A stretch of DNA of 64,000 nt from DATNPX01 sp036702975 (GTDB lineage: Bacteria > Cyanobacteriota > Vampirovibrionia > Obscuribacterales > Obscuribacteraceae): positions 62,001 to 126,000 of the forward strand of contig DATNPX010000034.1 in assembly GCA_036702975.1 (NCBI GenBank), written 5' to 3'. Positions 25,533 through 34,280 of the stretch are shown here, in pieces. Made by a program: the position numbers and the translations under genes. Under the pieces are notes generated by a model. The model saw only the letters and a program-made list of their open reading frames with translations, had not been told where the DNA came from and made no database searches. How positions within the stretch are numbered: position 1 is the stretch's first letter; every line of letters begins with the position of its first letter.

Positions 25533-26153
25533 ATGTCTGAACGTTTAATGGATATGAAGGAGATCGATAATTCTAAATTTCCGTTTCGGTATTTATTGCG
25601 ATGGTCCTGGCCGGATCACATCGAGCAGCTAATTCGCCAGCTGATGTGGCTGTGGATGACTGAGATCAGCCAGGAATCGCCAAGCAATGTAGATATAGCT
25701 ACGGCAGATCTTCTGGCGATGCGAACCATGTGGCTTATCGCTGTGCATCCAGAGTCACCAGGGGCGATGCTACAGGTCATCGCCGAACAGTGCTCAGAAG
25801 GCTTCGTTGAGCGCGTCGCGGAGAACCAGAATACGTGGCCGTCTACGTTGCGGCAACTGGCTCATCACAAATCTTCCAGGGTGCGTGCGGCGGTTGCACA
25901 AAACAGCAATACTCCTTCTGATGTTTTGTTTGCCCTCGCATGCGACGAGAGCGCTGATGTCAGATACATGATTGCCGACGGAATTCAGGGTGATGTGAAA
26001 CTCTTAGAGCAAATGCTCGAAGATGAAAATCCGTATGTGGTATCACGGGCAAAGAGAAGCCTCGCCAGGCTCTTCCCACCAGAGCCAGCGAAGATGCCGT
26101 TGCGCAAACAGTCCACTCAAAAATCGGATCTGAAAAAGGTAGCCGAAGCCTAG
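25533..26153 (+). CDS. HEAT/leucine-rich-repeat-variant-like protein
   Basis: ATG 25533 follows GAAGGTACCAA. The 206-residue product has an N-terminal helical part rich in Trp (YLLRWSWPDHIEQLIRQLMW) and a C-terminal half with short helical repeats: VERVAENQNTWPSTLRQLA, VRAAVAQNSNTPSDVLFALA and VRYMIADGIQGDVKLLEQML. The VRxxVAxNxxTPxxxLxxLA pattern is that of LRV/HEAT-like adaptors. The tail is basic and disordered. It probably acts through protein contacts; partner unknown. A perfect terminator follows at 26181-26207. Confidence 0.8.
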   Translation: MSERLMDMKEIDNSKFPFRYLLRWSWPDHIEQLIRQLMWLWMTEISQESPSNVDIATADLLAMRTMWLIAVHPESPGAMLQVIAEQCSEGFVERVAENQNTWPSTLRQLAHHKSSRVRAAVAQNSNTPSDVLFALACDESADVRYMIADGIQGDVKLLEQMLEDENPYVVSRAKRSLARLFPPEPAKMPLRKQSTQKSDLKKVAEA

Positions 26154-26180
26154 AGCGCTGAGGTTGACAGATCCACCCAG

Positions 26181-26207
26181 AAAAGCGAGCCGGAGGGGCT
26201 CGCTTTT
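26181..26207. terminator. Bidirectional rho-independent terminator
   Basis: AAAAGCGAGCC (26181-26191) pairs perfectly with GGCTCGCTTTT (26197-26207) around a 5-nt loop. It lies between two converging genes and has A/T tracts on both flanks, so it can end transcription in both directions. Confidence 0.88.
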
Positions 26208-26221
26208 CACTGCGGTAATGA

Positions 26222-28672
26222 CTATTTTCGGCGCTTGGGTTTCTTGATTCCGAGCTGATCGGTCAACTCTGCAGGCTTAATTTTGCCGGCTTTGAGCGAT
26301 TCAAGCGAGGAAATAGCCTTTGCCGTCTCTACAGATCCACTCTTCACCAACTTCTGCAATCGAACCGCCGCATCAAGACTAGACTTATCCATAACGCCGA
26401 CCGCATGAAGGATTTCAACGGATACCGCGGGATCTTTTAGTCCTCTGACGATAGCTGATTCAAGGTCGCTGGCGCTAAAGAACTTCGACGCTAAAAGGAG
26501 AGCGACAAGATCGCTACCCTTTTCCGGCGCTTCAAGCTTAATTGAAAGCCTATCTTCATGAACCGCCTCAGCAACAGGAGCAGAATGAGAGTCTTCTTTT
26601 GCTTTTTCAGCTTTAGATTCTTTGTTGTCCTTGCTGTCTTTGTTGTCCTTGTTGTCCTTGTTGTCCTTGCTGTCTTTGTCTTGTTTTTCGCGCTTGTCTT
26701 GCTTATCTACTTTGCTCTTTTCAGTCTCAGTTTTCTCCGATTTTCCGTCTTCTTCGAGGGCTTCGGAATCTGCATCACTTTTATCTTGCTTTGCCGTTTT
26801 ATCGGAAGGCTCAGCATCAGCAGGTTCCGAAACCTTGTCTTCGATAACTGATGACTTTCCATCTTTTTCAGAATCCTCCGATTCTGCTTCTTTAGCGAGT
26901 TTAGATTCTTCCGAAACCTTGGCTTCCACCTTAACCTGCTCGGCGGGTTCTGGCTTATCAGAATCTTTTCCAGGCTGAGACTTCGAGTCTCCCTCTGCAG
27001 GAACCGCAGGCATGCTGCCAGTTTTACGCAGTTTAAAAGGATTTGGCGAATCAGCATCGAACGGCGTCGCCATAGGTTGAGGCGGTGCGCTCGTATCGTC
27101 ATTTGGCTGTCTGAAGTCTGGATGGCCAAGACCCTTCGGCAGTCCCGCCGGAGTTGGAGGAGTAGGGGTCACGTAGAGCGGCTGCCCAAGAGGCGGTGGT
27201 GGCGGGCTCAGTGGTGCTACAGGCTGAGGCTGATAGTCACGCGCCACGGGTGTTTGCTGGCCAGAAGATGTGGCCATCGCTTGGCTGTATGACCAACCGC
27301 TGTTGTTTAATTCAGCTTGAGCACGCGCAAACATTTCAGCACCGGTCAAATTGGCACCGGCAGCGGCGAGATCTGGCACCCCCCAACCGTCGGCGGCAAA
27401 CATCCAGTTGTCACCTGAATCTTGCACGCTCTCAGGCGTTGCTTCTAACGGCATGGTCACAGAGGGACTGGCAGATGAATCGCTGGCAAATACGTCAAGC
27501 AAAGCGTTGATGCGTTGCTCGTCTTCTTCTGAAAATCCATCATTGAAAGACTGGCCCGAAGCAGTTCCATCAGGTGGGAAATAACCTTGTGAGTATAGAA
27601 TCACACCATCTGGCAGGTTCTGTCCGGATTGTCGTGGTAGTGCACCAGAATTGATACCACCTTGTTGAGGATATCCTTGCGGCGGTATCGGCGGCTGTGA
27701 TGGCACGTGTGCTGCTGAGGGTGGCAGTGGTTGCCCACCATGTTGCGGGGCACGAGCTTGTGGCGCCTGAGCGACTTGTGGCGGAAGTGCCTGGGGTGGT
27801 AATGCTTGCGGGGGCACAACTGCAGCCGTTGGTGGAAGGAAGGGCGCAAACGGAGTCGGAATCGGACCAGTGGCAGGGTTCTCACCCGGAGCAGCCTGAG
27901 CTGGGGGCTGAACAGCATTGGAAGCTTTGGCAGCAGCTGCAGCGTCAGCGTTCAAGCCAGCGAGTGTCTCGGGCGAAATCGCAGGTAGTCGCGTGACACT
28001 ATCAAAAGATGACGTAAACCGGCTCGGCTTTGCAGGAGCGGGTGCGTTTGTACCAGAAATAATTGCACTCTTGGACATCGGATCGTTAGCCATAGCTTTG
28101 TCCGCACGAGTCCAGATCTTGAACGTTCCTTTCAATTCATTGATGGCATCTTCGCGGTCAAGTGTGTCGTTTCTGATCTGTTCCTGCATGCGTGTCATAA
28201 TCGCAAGCAGTCCGGGCGAGATGCAGTGCATTTCCACCAGTACTTCGGGCAAGGATCTATTCGTCTCCATACTGGTGTCGAATGCATCGTGCAATTTCTC
28301 TTCGTCAATTATGTTCGCGTCGTGAATGAGTTCGGCTAAGCGCAAAGTGGCGGTGCCAAACTGCGGCAAACAATCAAGCATTTCGAGAGCTTGTCTGAGG
28401 GGAATGTTTTCTTGAACGGCAAATGCCAGGGCTTCACAGGCAATCTCAGAGTTCAACATGCCATCGCGAACAAGTTGTTGTGCTTCAAGGGCGCATTCCA
28501 GCGCTTCTTCAGTTAGACATCCAGCCATGATCAACAAGCGCCCGAACTGCACTTTCATGTGCGCCGAGAGTTTTTCAGCTTCCGATAAATCGTAGGTCGT
28601 AATAACACCGGAGCGGACAAGAAGCTCTCCGATTCGAATGACAGGAATGTCTTCCTGAGTCATATTCGCCAC
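26222..28672 (-). CDS. Large modular protein with GspE-N/MshEN-like modules and charged repeat region
   Basis: This 816-residue protein starts at GTG 28672 after GGAGGGGGT. The first 180 residues contain repeated modules (IGELLVRSGVITTYDLSEAE; FGRLLIMAGCLTEEALECAL; LAELIHDANIIDEEKLHDAF) typical of the N-terminal domain of type II/IV secretion ATPases. The C-terminus repeats this (LVALLLASKFFSASDLESAI; ILHAVGVMDKSSLDAAVRLQ). Between lie a Pro/Gln-rich region (about 250-540) and a Lys/Asp/Glu region (about 545-715) with KDNKDNKDNKDSKDNKESK near 670. There is no ATPase domain, so these modules probably serve binding (some bind c-di-GMP). Terminated at 26181-26207. Confidence 0.85.
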   Translation of the reverse strand: MANMTQEDIPVIRIGELLVRSGVITTYDLSEAEKLSAHMKVQFGRLLIMAGCLTEEALECALEAQQLVRDGMLNSEIACEALAFAVQENIPLRQALEMLDCLPQFGTATLRLAELIHDANIIDEEKLHDAFDTSMETNRSLPEVLVEMHCISPGLLAIMTRMQEQIRNDTLDREDAINELKGTFKIWTRADKAMANDPMSKSAIISGTNAPAPAKPSRFTSSFDSVTRLPAISPETLAGLNADAAAAAKASNAVQPPAQAAPGENPATGPIPTPFAPFLPPTAAVVPPQALPPQALPPQVAQAPQARAPQHGGQPLPPSAAHVPSQPPIPPQGYPQQGGINSGALPRQSGQNLPDGVILYSQGYFPPDGTASGQSFNDGFSEEDEQRINALLDVFASDSSASPSVTMPLEATPESVQDSGDNWMFAADGWGVPDLAAAGANLTGAEMFARAQAELNNSGWSYSQAMATSSGQQTPVARDYQPQPVAPLSPPPPPLGQPLYVTPTPPTPAGLPKGLGHPDFRQPNDDTSAPPQPMATPFDADSPNPFKLRKTGSMPAVPAEGDSKSQPGKDSDKPEPAEQVKVEAKVSEESKLAKEAESEDSEKDGKSSVIEDKVSEPADAEPSDKTAKQDKSDADSEALEEDGKSEKTETEKSKVDKQDKREKQDKDSKDNKDNKDNKDSKDNKESKAEKAKEDSHSAPVAEAVHEDRLSIKLEAPEKGSDLVALLLASKFFSASDLESAIVRGLKDPAVSVEILHAVGVMDKSSLDAAVRLQKLVKSGSVETAKAISSLESLKAGKIKPAELTDQLGIKKPKRRK

Positions 28673-29019
28673 ACCCCCTCCCCCTGAGGCAGACCTTTTT
28701 TGAAAAAACAGCCGCGCCTAACGCCATATGTCTGTTGACATGCCAGTTAAAGTATCTATACACGATATTTTGAGAAATCCAACATCCTTGTAGGAAAAGT
28801 CGGCGGAAAATGTCTGGAAAACTCCGTAAGCCAGGCCAGTGCCAAGCTTCAGGTAGGGCATCCTAAGAATTTAGAAAAAGGAAATTGAGAAGGCACGATA
28901 AAGGTCTGCCAGAAAGTCAAAAGCCCAGCCAGAGCCGAGCTTTTGCACAGTTTTTTCCGTTTTAGTCGCTGCCAGCAGTATCTTTTTTGAAGCTACCGAA
29001 GCCAGCGTTCTGATTCGGA
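28673..29019. other. 347-bp intergenic region upstream of the modular protein gene
   Basis: It contains the 5' region of the modular gene and the terminator of the acyl-CoA dehydrogenase gene (28918-28945). I see no gene or small RNA signature. Confidence 0.5.
28918..28945 (-). terminator. Rho-independent-type terminator of the acyl-CoA dehydrogenase gene
   Basis: Read on the minus strand, CAAAAGCTCGGC and GCTGGGCTTTTG form a 12-bp stem (two G-T wobbles) with a four-base loop, 75 bp downstream of the stop. The stem's own T-run and the following ACTTTCT provide a weak U-tract. Confidence 0.65.
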
Positions 29020-30219
29020 CTAGACGCTGACCGGAGTCTTTGCAGCCGCCTGGCTGGCGGCTGTACCGTTTGCCGGACGAATTCCCAGTGCGTCTTGAGC
29101 GATGATCATGCGCTGCACTTCGCGAGTGCCTTCGTAGATATTGAGCACCTTCGCATCGCGGAAATAACGCTCGACCGGATACTCGTCTGAGTAGCCATAG
29201 CCACCGAAGACCTGAACAGCATTGTGTCCGGCACGGTTAGCAGCTTCGCCACAGAACAGCTTAGCCAAGGAGGTCTCGAGCGTATTACGAACACCCTTAT
29301 TCTTCAAGTGAGCGGCGCGCAAATAGAGCAAGCGACCGGCTTCGGCATCAACAACCATATCGGCAATCATGGCTTGCACTTGCTGGTGCTCGCCGATCGG
29401 TTTGCCGAATGTGCGACGTTGCATGGCGTAGGTTGTACATGCATCGATGCAACCTTGAACCAAACCAACAGCGCCGGCAGCGACAGAAAATCTGCCGTTA
29501 TCGAGAGCAGACATGGCGACCTTGAATCCATCGCCGACTTTGCCGAGGATATTTTCAGCTGGCACGCGTACTTCATCGAGGAAGAGCGAAGCGGTGTCGG
29601 AAGCTCTCAAGCCCAACTTGCCTTTGATTGCTTGAGCCGAGAATCCTTTGGTCTTGGTGTCGACTACAAAGCAAGTGATGCCTTTGTGGCCGAGCGAAGG
29701 ATCGACTGTTGCGAAGATCAGTGCGTGAGTGGCGATGGTGCCGCAGGAGATCCATGTCTTTTGACCGGACAAGATGTAGTGGTCACCGTCTTTAACTGCG
29801 CGGGTCTGTTGATTGCCGGCATCGCTGCCTGCTTCTGGCTCAGTCAAGCCATAGCAGCCGATGAATTTGCCGTTGCAGAGACTGGGAAGGTAGAACTTCT
29901 TCTGCTCTTCGGTGCCCCACTTGAGAATGGTGAGGGCGACCAGTGAGGTCTGTACTGAGAAGAGAGTGCGAGTGGACGAGCAGACACGATTAACTTCTTC
30001 AGTCATGAGGCCGTAAGCGACGTAGTCCATGCCGAGACCGCCGTACTTCTCAGGAACAGGGCAGCCAAGAAAACCTTCAGCGAAGATCTTCTTTGCGATA
30101 TCCCAGTCAAACTTGCACTCGCGGTCGTTCATCTGAGCCTTCGGAGCGATCTCGCGCTCGGCAAACTCACGCATGTGTTTGCGGTAAGCAATTTGGTCTG
30201 GCGTAAAATCGAAGTCCAT
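29020..30219 (-). CDS. Acyl-CoA dehydrogenase
   Basis: This 399-residue flavoprotein has the family signatures CYGLTEPEAGSDAGNQ (FAD/acyl-CoA contact, about 123-138), WISCGTIATHALIFA, the GFKVAMSALDNGRFSVAAG helix and a C-terminal VFGGYGYSDEYPVERYFRDA. The catalytic base is the Glu in NIYEGTREVQR (about 367). It oxidises an acyl-CoA to the 2-enoyl-CoA, passing electrons to ETF. The chain-length class cannot be told; the layout is that of short/medium-chain enzymes. A 20-residue Ala/Thr-rich tail follows the domain. The aminotransferase gene upstream on the same strand may be co-expressed, although 228 bp separate them. Confidence 0.95.
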   Translation of the reverse strand: MDFDFTPDQIAYRKHMREFAEREIAPKAQMNDRECKFDWDIAKKIFAEGFLGCPVPEKYGGLGMDYVAYGLMTEEVNRVCSSTRTLFSVQTSLVALTILKWGTEEQKKFYLPSLCNGKFIGCYGLTEPEAGSDAGNQQTRAVKDGDHYILSGQKTWISCGTIATHALIFATVDPSLGHKGITCFVVDTKTKGFSAQAIKGKLGLRASDTASLFLDEVRVPAENILGKVGDGFKVAMSALDNGRFSVAAGAVGLVQGCIDACTTYAMQRRTFGKPIGEHQQVQAMIADMVVDAEAGRLLYLRAAHLKNKGVRNTLETSLAKLFCGEAANRAGHNAVQVFGGYGYSDEYPVERYFRDAKVLNIYEGTREVQRMIIAQDALGIRPANGTAASQAAAKTPVSV

Positions 30220-30447
30220 ATCTTTTTCTCCATTTGGTCGAGTTGGCTGCGTCGTTAACGCGATAGCTTTTTGTTAGTTCGTTGCTTTTTAAACTGTTGA
30301 TTAAGATGCCTGGCCTTGAAGTTTTTTGGAATTAGCCGGGACATGGCTGCAGATGGCTATTTACAATCTCGAGTGTACAACGAAACTAAAAACCATATAC
30401 GGTGCCGACCCGGCTAAAGCGCTCACAGTGAGCTCTGCGGACTGGAA

Positions 30448-31749
30448 CTACTTGAGTTGCAAGCTCTTTTCGAGCACTTCCAGAGCCTTGGTCACTTCCG
30501 AATCTGAGATATTCAGAGGCGGAATCAAGCGAATTACTTGTCCTTGTGGTCCACATGTGAGCACAAGCATTTTGTGCTCTAAGCACTTCTCAGCGACCTT
30601 TTCAGCCATATCTTTTGAAGGATGGCCGTCTTTGTCGTTGAAATCGATACCGATCATGAGACCGCGACCACGCACTTCGCCGACATGCGACATGCCCTTA
30701 GTCATGCTCTGGATCTCTTTGAGCAAATGGCTGCCAACCTTGGCAGCGCGCTCTGGAAGCTGTTCTTCTTGCAACACTTCAATAGTAGCCAGCGCGGCTG
30801 CGCAAGAAACAGGGTTACCACCGAATGTGGAACCATGACGTCCCGGCTTCCACTTCTTGGTGATCTCTTTACGAGCAATGAACGAGGAGAGCGGCATACC
30901 GCCTGCGATGCCCTTCGCCATAAGCATGATGTCTGGCTCAACCTGCTCGTGCTCGATAGCAAACATCTTACCGGTGCGACCGAAACCAGTTTGCACTTCG
31001 TCGATGATCAATAGAATTCCGTGTTCATCTGCAATCTTGCGCAGCTCTTGAATGAAGCCCTTCGGCGGCACTACATAACCACCTTCGCCTTGAATCGGCT
31101 CGATGATCATGGCCGCGACTTGCTCTGGGTGCACGATGCGGTGGAAAAGATCATCGAGTTCAGCCAAGCAGTGCTTCACGCAAGCTTCGGGGTCGTTCTT
31201 GAAGTGGGAACGATAAACATATGGGAAAGGAACCGTGAAGATCGAGCTTGGCAGCGGCTCATACTTTTCTCTGTAATAGAGCTTGGATGTTGTGAGTGCC
31301 GTCGTCAACATTGTGCGACCGTGGAACGAACCGCGGAAGATGATCACACCGGGACGCCCGGTAGCATAGCGAGCTAGTTTCACAGCACCTTCTACGGCTT
31401 CTGCACCGCTATTGGCGAGGAAGACTGAATCTAATCCATCGGGCGTAATTTCAACCAGCTTCTGAGCCAACTCGATGTAGCGCTTGTGATGAACCGTGAC
31501 TGACGTATGAATCAGTTCAGAGCACTGCTTTTGAATCGCTTCTACAACTTTAGGGTGGCAGTGACCCACGTTGTTGACCGCGATACCGGTGGCAAAATCC
31601 AGATAAGCATCGCCGTTCATATCGTAGATGTAGGAGCCTTTAGCACGCTCCGCCACAATACGAGCTGAGCGCGAAAGCACCGGATTCACGTACTGGTCAT
31701 CTAGATCAAGATAGGCTAGATTTTTGTTAGTCGACTCAACCATGACCAT
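30448..31749 (-). CDS. Class III PLP-dependent aminotransferase (4-aminobutyrate/ornithine type)
   Basis: This 433-residue enzyme starts at ATG 31747-31749, six bases after AGGAG. It carries FANSGAEAVEGAVKLAR-like (here LANSGAEAVEGAVKLARYAT), SFHGRTMLTTALT, the PLP-contact IIDEVQTGFGRTGK and the Schiff-base lysine in LMAKGIAGGMPLS (about 280). The overall pattern is closest, by eye, to 4-aminobutyrate and broad-range omega-aminotransferases; acetylornithine aminotransferase is the alternative. Such enzymes move an amino group between an omega-amino acid and 2-oxoglutarate. With speD elsewhere in the window it could serve polyamine breakdown, but that is speculation. Confidence 0.92.
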   Translation of the reverse strand: MVMVESTNKNLAYLDLDDQYVNPVLSRSARIVAERAKGSYIYDMNGDAYLDFATGIAVNNVGHCHPKVVEAIQKQCSELIHTSVTVHHKRYIELAQKLVEITPDGLDSVFLANSGAEAVEGAVKLARYATGRPGVIIFRGSFHGRTMLTTALTTSKLYYREKYEPLPSSIFTVPFPYVYRSHFKNDPEACVKHCLAELDDLFHRIVHPEQVAAMIIEPIQGEGGYVVPPKGFIQELRKIADEHGILLIIDEVQTGFGRTGKMFAIEHEQVEPDIMLMAKGIAGGMPLSSFIARKEITKKWKPGRHGSTFGGNPVSCAAALATIEVLQEEQLPERAAKVGSHLLKEIQSMTKGMSHVGEVRGRGLMIGIDFNDKDGHPSKDMAEKVAEKCLEHKMLVLTCGPQGQVIRLIPPLNISDSEVTKALEVLEKSLQLK

Positions 31750-32341
31750 ATCAATCTCCTTTGCCTTTCGGCGCCTCTAAAATCACCTGCAAAGCTAGAC
31801 ATAATGCCGAGTCCGCAGACCCACTCAGCTGGTGTTTTCCATTCTGTGCGTCAGTTAAGCAAGTGCTTTGAACAGTGACGCTCCAGCCCCGGAAAAGTAG
31901 CCAAAACAGCCACCAGTGGCGGGATTTACTAAATGACAAAATCATATCAAGTTATTTGAAGATCCCTTCACATATTTAGGATTCTCCCCTACTTTACCTT
32001 TCCAAGAGATCTTCGCAAGTGCTCCCGGAATCCAAGTAGTAAGCGCCCATAGAGGGGCGCGGCTCATGCAAAAAGTGCAGCGACGGGTGGGAGTGACACT
32101 CAAATAAGACAAACATATACAACCAACTGGAAGGTAGTAATTTATGCCACCATTTCCCGTCTGGCAAGATTCAAACCAACGCGCCACCATATTCAGTAGC
32201 ACATTCTATTCACTTAAAGTCGACTAAAGGATCTCGCCCAGTGACCGCTAGTGACCTTAGTCATGTGACTTAAGTCATGTCCGGCACTCGCATTCAGCCA
32301 GTTAAAATAGATAAAATCGCAACAAAAAACCGCCTAAAATC
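31750..32341. other. 592-bp intergenic region with a cluster of short repeats
   Basis: No convincing gene was found. A minus-strand frame at 31942-32202 has an odd composition and no ribosome-binding site. The right end holds the short repeat and palindrome cluster listed at 32240-32280. Confidence 0.45.
32240..32280. promoter_or_regulatory. Cluster of short direct repeats and a 12-bp palindrome
   Basis: AGTGACC occurs at 32240-32246 and 32250-32256; AGTCATGT occurs at 32259-32266 and 32273-32280; TGACTTAAGTCA at 32266-32277 is a perfect palindrome. The cluster lies about 60 bp upstream of the gene at 32342, a sensible regulator site. No known regulator consensus was matched. Confidence 0.4.
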
Positions 32342-32806
32342 ATGCGAGTTATATTAATTATTTGCGCCGCCCTTTTCGCACTGTTGATTGCGAATTGGTT
32401 ATTCTGGCACGTAATAGGAATTCTCGTATTGCTTGCCTGGTTGGCATTTCTAGGTTTGTGCGCTTACGGAGCTTTCCTTTTCGTCAAAAATCTGATTAGC
32501 AAGAAAAGCACGGATGAGAAAGGCGACAAGGACGCTTCCAGTCAACGGTACAAACTCTGGACGCCCGATGCAGCAATGGTTTCGATGTTCATAGTGGAGC
32601 CGTCTCATCAACAAATAATGCTGCTAGCGCTAGATGCACATGAGTCACTAAAAAGTTCTGATGTAGTGAAAATACCGATTGACACGAGAGTGATCATTTT
32701 GGAAGATACAGGAAAAGAGTGTGTCAAAGTACGCCTTAAAGACGGCAGCTTTCCGAAGAACACAGGCTGGGTCGCCAGAAACTCTTTGATCAAGGAATCC
32801 ACGTGA
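32342..32806 (+). CDS. Small membrane protein with SH3-like C-terminal domain
   Basis: This 154-residue protein has two adjacent TM helices (VILIICAALFALLIANWLFW and GILVLLAWLAFLGLCAYGAF, residues 3-48), a basic/acidic linker (LISKKSTDEKGDKD) and a C-terminal domain of about 80 residues. Its end, TRVIILEDTGKECVKVRLKD followed by NTGWVARNSLI, matches the strand pattern of bacterial SH3 domains, which often bind cell-wall peptide. The start at ATG 32342 has no clear ribosome-binding site. The next gene lies 27 bp downstream and also encodes a membrane-anchored protein, suggesting an operon. Confidence 0.75.
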   Translation: MRVILIICAALFALLIANWLFWHVIGILVLLAWLAFLGLCAYGAFLFVKNLISKKSTDEKGDKDASSQRYKLWTPDAAMVSMFIVEPSHQQIMLLALDAHESLKSSDVVKIPIDTRVIILEDTGKECVKVRLKDGSFPKNTGWVARNSLIKEST

Positions 32807-32833
32807 CGGCGCTTTTTTCATGGCGGTGAAGTT

Positions 32834-33460
32834 ATGGGCAAAAGTCGCAAAAGATCATCCTCTGATAACAGGAAGATTTACGGAACCTGGCCGCGAGGAT
32901 TGAAGATAGCCATCGCCGTTTCGCTAGCCTCCCTAGTCGGTATCGCAGGCGCATTAGTCGGTCTCGTTTATCTATCCAGTCAGGCGCAAGATATTTCTAG
33001 AACGAAACAGATCGCCTCTTCATTCATGAAAATTGCCGAGCCTCTGCCTGACGGCTTTCAGTATGTTTCCGGGGTCGATCTGTTCGGCACCAAAATGGTC
33101 ATGATCGGGCACCAAGGCACAGGCGCCGTTTGGACTCTCGTTCATGTCAGCAGTGCAGAAGGTGCGCTGCCACCGGAAACTGTAATCAAACAGATTGAAG
33201 CTTCAGCGAAATCGGCGCGAACTGTAAGCCAGGCGAAAGGTGAGTTCATCGTGCATGAAAAAGGGCAGCAAAAAGTCGGTGGTCGCGAACTCACATACGA
33301 GTCTGGCGAATTCACTTCGGGCAAAGTCTCGACAGGCTCTCTAATCGGTTGTTTTATGCCGAACCAAAATGGCACGACTTGCATTTTCGCGCATACGCCG
33401 CTCGGTGAGTTTGATGAAAATGCTAATCAGCAATTGCTGGCGGCAATTCACGCCATCTAA
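32834..33460 (+). CDS. Membrane-anchored protein of unknown function
   Basis: This 208-residue product has a basic N-terminus (MGKSRKRSSSDNRK), one TM helix (GLKIAIAVSLASLVGIAGAL, about 22-45) and an extracytoplasmic domain of about 155 residues with alternating strands (TKMVMIGHQGTGAVWTLVHV; GRELTYESGEFTSGKVSTG; TTCIFAHTPLGEFD). ATG 32834 follows GGTGAAG. No family is recognised. It lies 27 bp after the SH3-like membrane protein gene. Confidence 0.78.
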   Translation: MGKSRKRSSSDNRKIYGTWPRGLKIAIAVSLASLVGIAGALVGLVYLSSQAQDISRTKQIASSFMKIAEPLPDGFQYVSGVDLFGTKMVMIGHQGTGAVWTLVHVSSAEGALPPETVIKQIEASAKSARTVSQAKGEFIVHEKGQQKVGGRELTYESGEFTSGKVSTGSLIGCFMPNQNGTTCIFAHTPLGEFDENANQQLLAAIHAI

Positions 33461-33501
33461 ACAACAATCACGACGGTGATGTTCGAATCTTCGCGAATAA
33501 C

Positions 33502-33538
33502 CTATTGCAGGTTGTTGACACTATTGCAGGTTGTTGAC
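33502..33538. repeat. 19-bp tandem duplication at the 3' end of a gene
   Basis: CTATTGCAGGTTGTTGAC occurs at 33502-33519 and again at 33521-33538, period 19. The second copy contains the stop and last codons of the minus-strand gene; the first copy lies just beyond the stop, so it duplicates the terminal codons without extending the protein. Confidence 0.85.
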
Positions 33539-34183
33539 TGGATTGTTACTGCGGGCAAATTCATGATTCAAGCCGGTTTCGTCAGTATTGATATCACCGA
33601 TGTAGCCAAGTTTATCGTTGGTTACTTTGTAGCCACCACCGGCGGTTTTGCTTATTTTAGTGGTCGTTCCATCGGGGCGCTTAACCACAGCAGATCCATC
33701 AGAGGAAAACGCCAGTACACCATTGGCTCCGTTTGGATAACGAACGTCGTAAGTATTGCCCTCAGCCGTCCTCGGGCAAGCGTAAGTGCCGTCTTCGAAA
33801 CCACCATAGATACGCAGACTTCGATCTGGGAAGCGAACGATTTCAGATTTACTTCCGTCGACAAACTCTATATCACCTATCACATATGGACGCTTCGGAT
33901 TTTGCGTTGGTGTCGATGCATAAGGATCAAAGTCTTGAGCAGAGAACACAAACATGGCGTCTTTTCCCATGTTGCTCAGATCTGATCCAAACTCTTTCTC
34001 TAATCCTTTGAGCACATGTCGAACAGGACCGCCCTTATGCTTCTTCTTTTGAGCAGCGTTGGGATCTGAAGCCATACAGGCACAAGCTTGAGGGGCTGCA
34101 TCTGTAGCAAAAACTAGTCGTGATGATGAGAAACCCGTAACTACAGCACAAAGCATAACGACGTGCGCAATTTTCGCGTTCAA
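33521..34183 (-). CDS. Secreted protein with KRPDGTxTxI-type beta repeats
   Basis: The likely start is TTG 34181-34183, eight bases after GAGGAG; the longer frame to 34231 has no such site. The 220-residue product opens with a signal peptide (MNAKIAHVVMLCAVVTG, cleavage near VFATDA). The mature part has a Lys/Gly-rich stretch (KKKHKGGPVRHVLKGLEK) and a C-terminal series of beta hairpins: IEFVDGSKSEIVRFPDRS, YDVRYPNGANGVLAF, SAVVKRPDGTTTKISK. Such hairpins occur in exported beta-propeller or MORN-like proteins. Function unknown. The 3' end carries the 19-bp tandem duplication. Confidence 0.75.
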   Translation of the reverse strand: MNAKIAHVVMLCAVVTGFSSSRLVFATDAAPQACACMASDPNAAQKKKHKGGPVRHVLKGLEKEFGSDLSNMGKDAMFVFSAQDFDPYASTPTQNPKRPYVIGDIEFVDGSKSEIVRFPDRSLRIYGGFEDGTYACPRTAEGNTYDVRYPNGANGVLAFSSDGSAVVKRPDGTTTKISKTAGGGYKVTNDKLGYIGDINTDETGLNHEFARSNNPVNNLQ

Positions 34184-34280
34184 AGCAGAATCTCCTCGCT
34201 TGTTAAAGCCGTTGCCAATGGATAGGCGCAATAGAACGCCACAGGCTGGCTATTGTATCAATTTCCGAGGAGCGGCCAGA

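Noticed and set aside
26558..26978. Plus-strand frames with Leu/Val/Phe runs opposite the modular gene
   Set aside because: They are antisense to the Lys/Asp-rich repeat region and simulate membrane segments by composition.
30421..30433. GCTCAC-A-GTGAGC palindrome just after the aminotransferase gene
   Set aside because: A one-base loop cannot form a hairpin and no partner site exists; position downstream of a gene argues against an operator.
31942..32202. Small minus-strand frame with tRNA-like words
   Set aside because: No cloverleaf can be drawn and there is no ribosome-binding site; composition is Cys/Trp-rich, unlike neighbours.
33476..33985. Plus-strand frame of 169 codons opposite the secreted protein gene
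   Set aside because: The minus-strand frame has a signal peptide and ribosome-binding site; this one has a Cys/Arg-rich, atypical composition.
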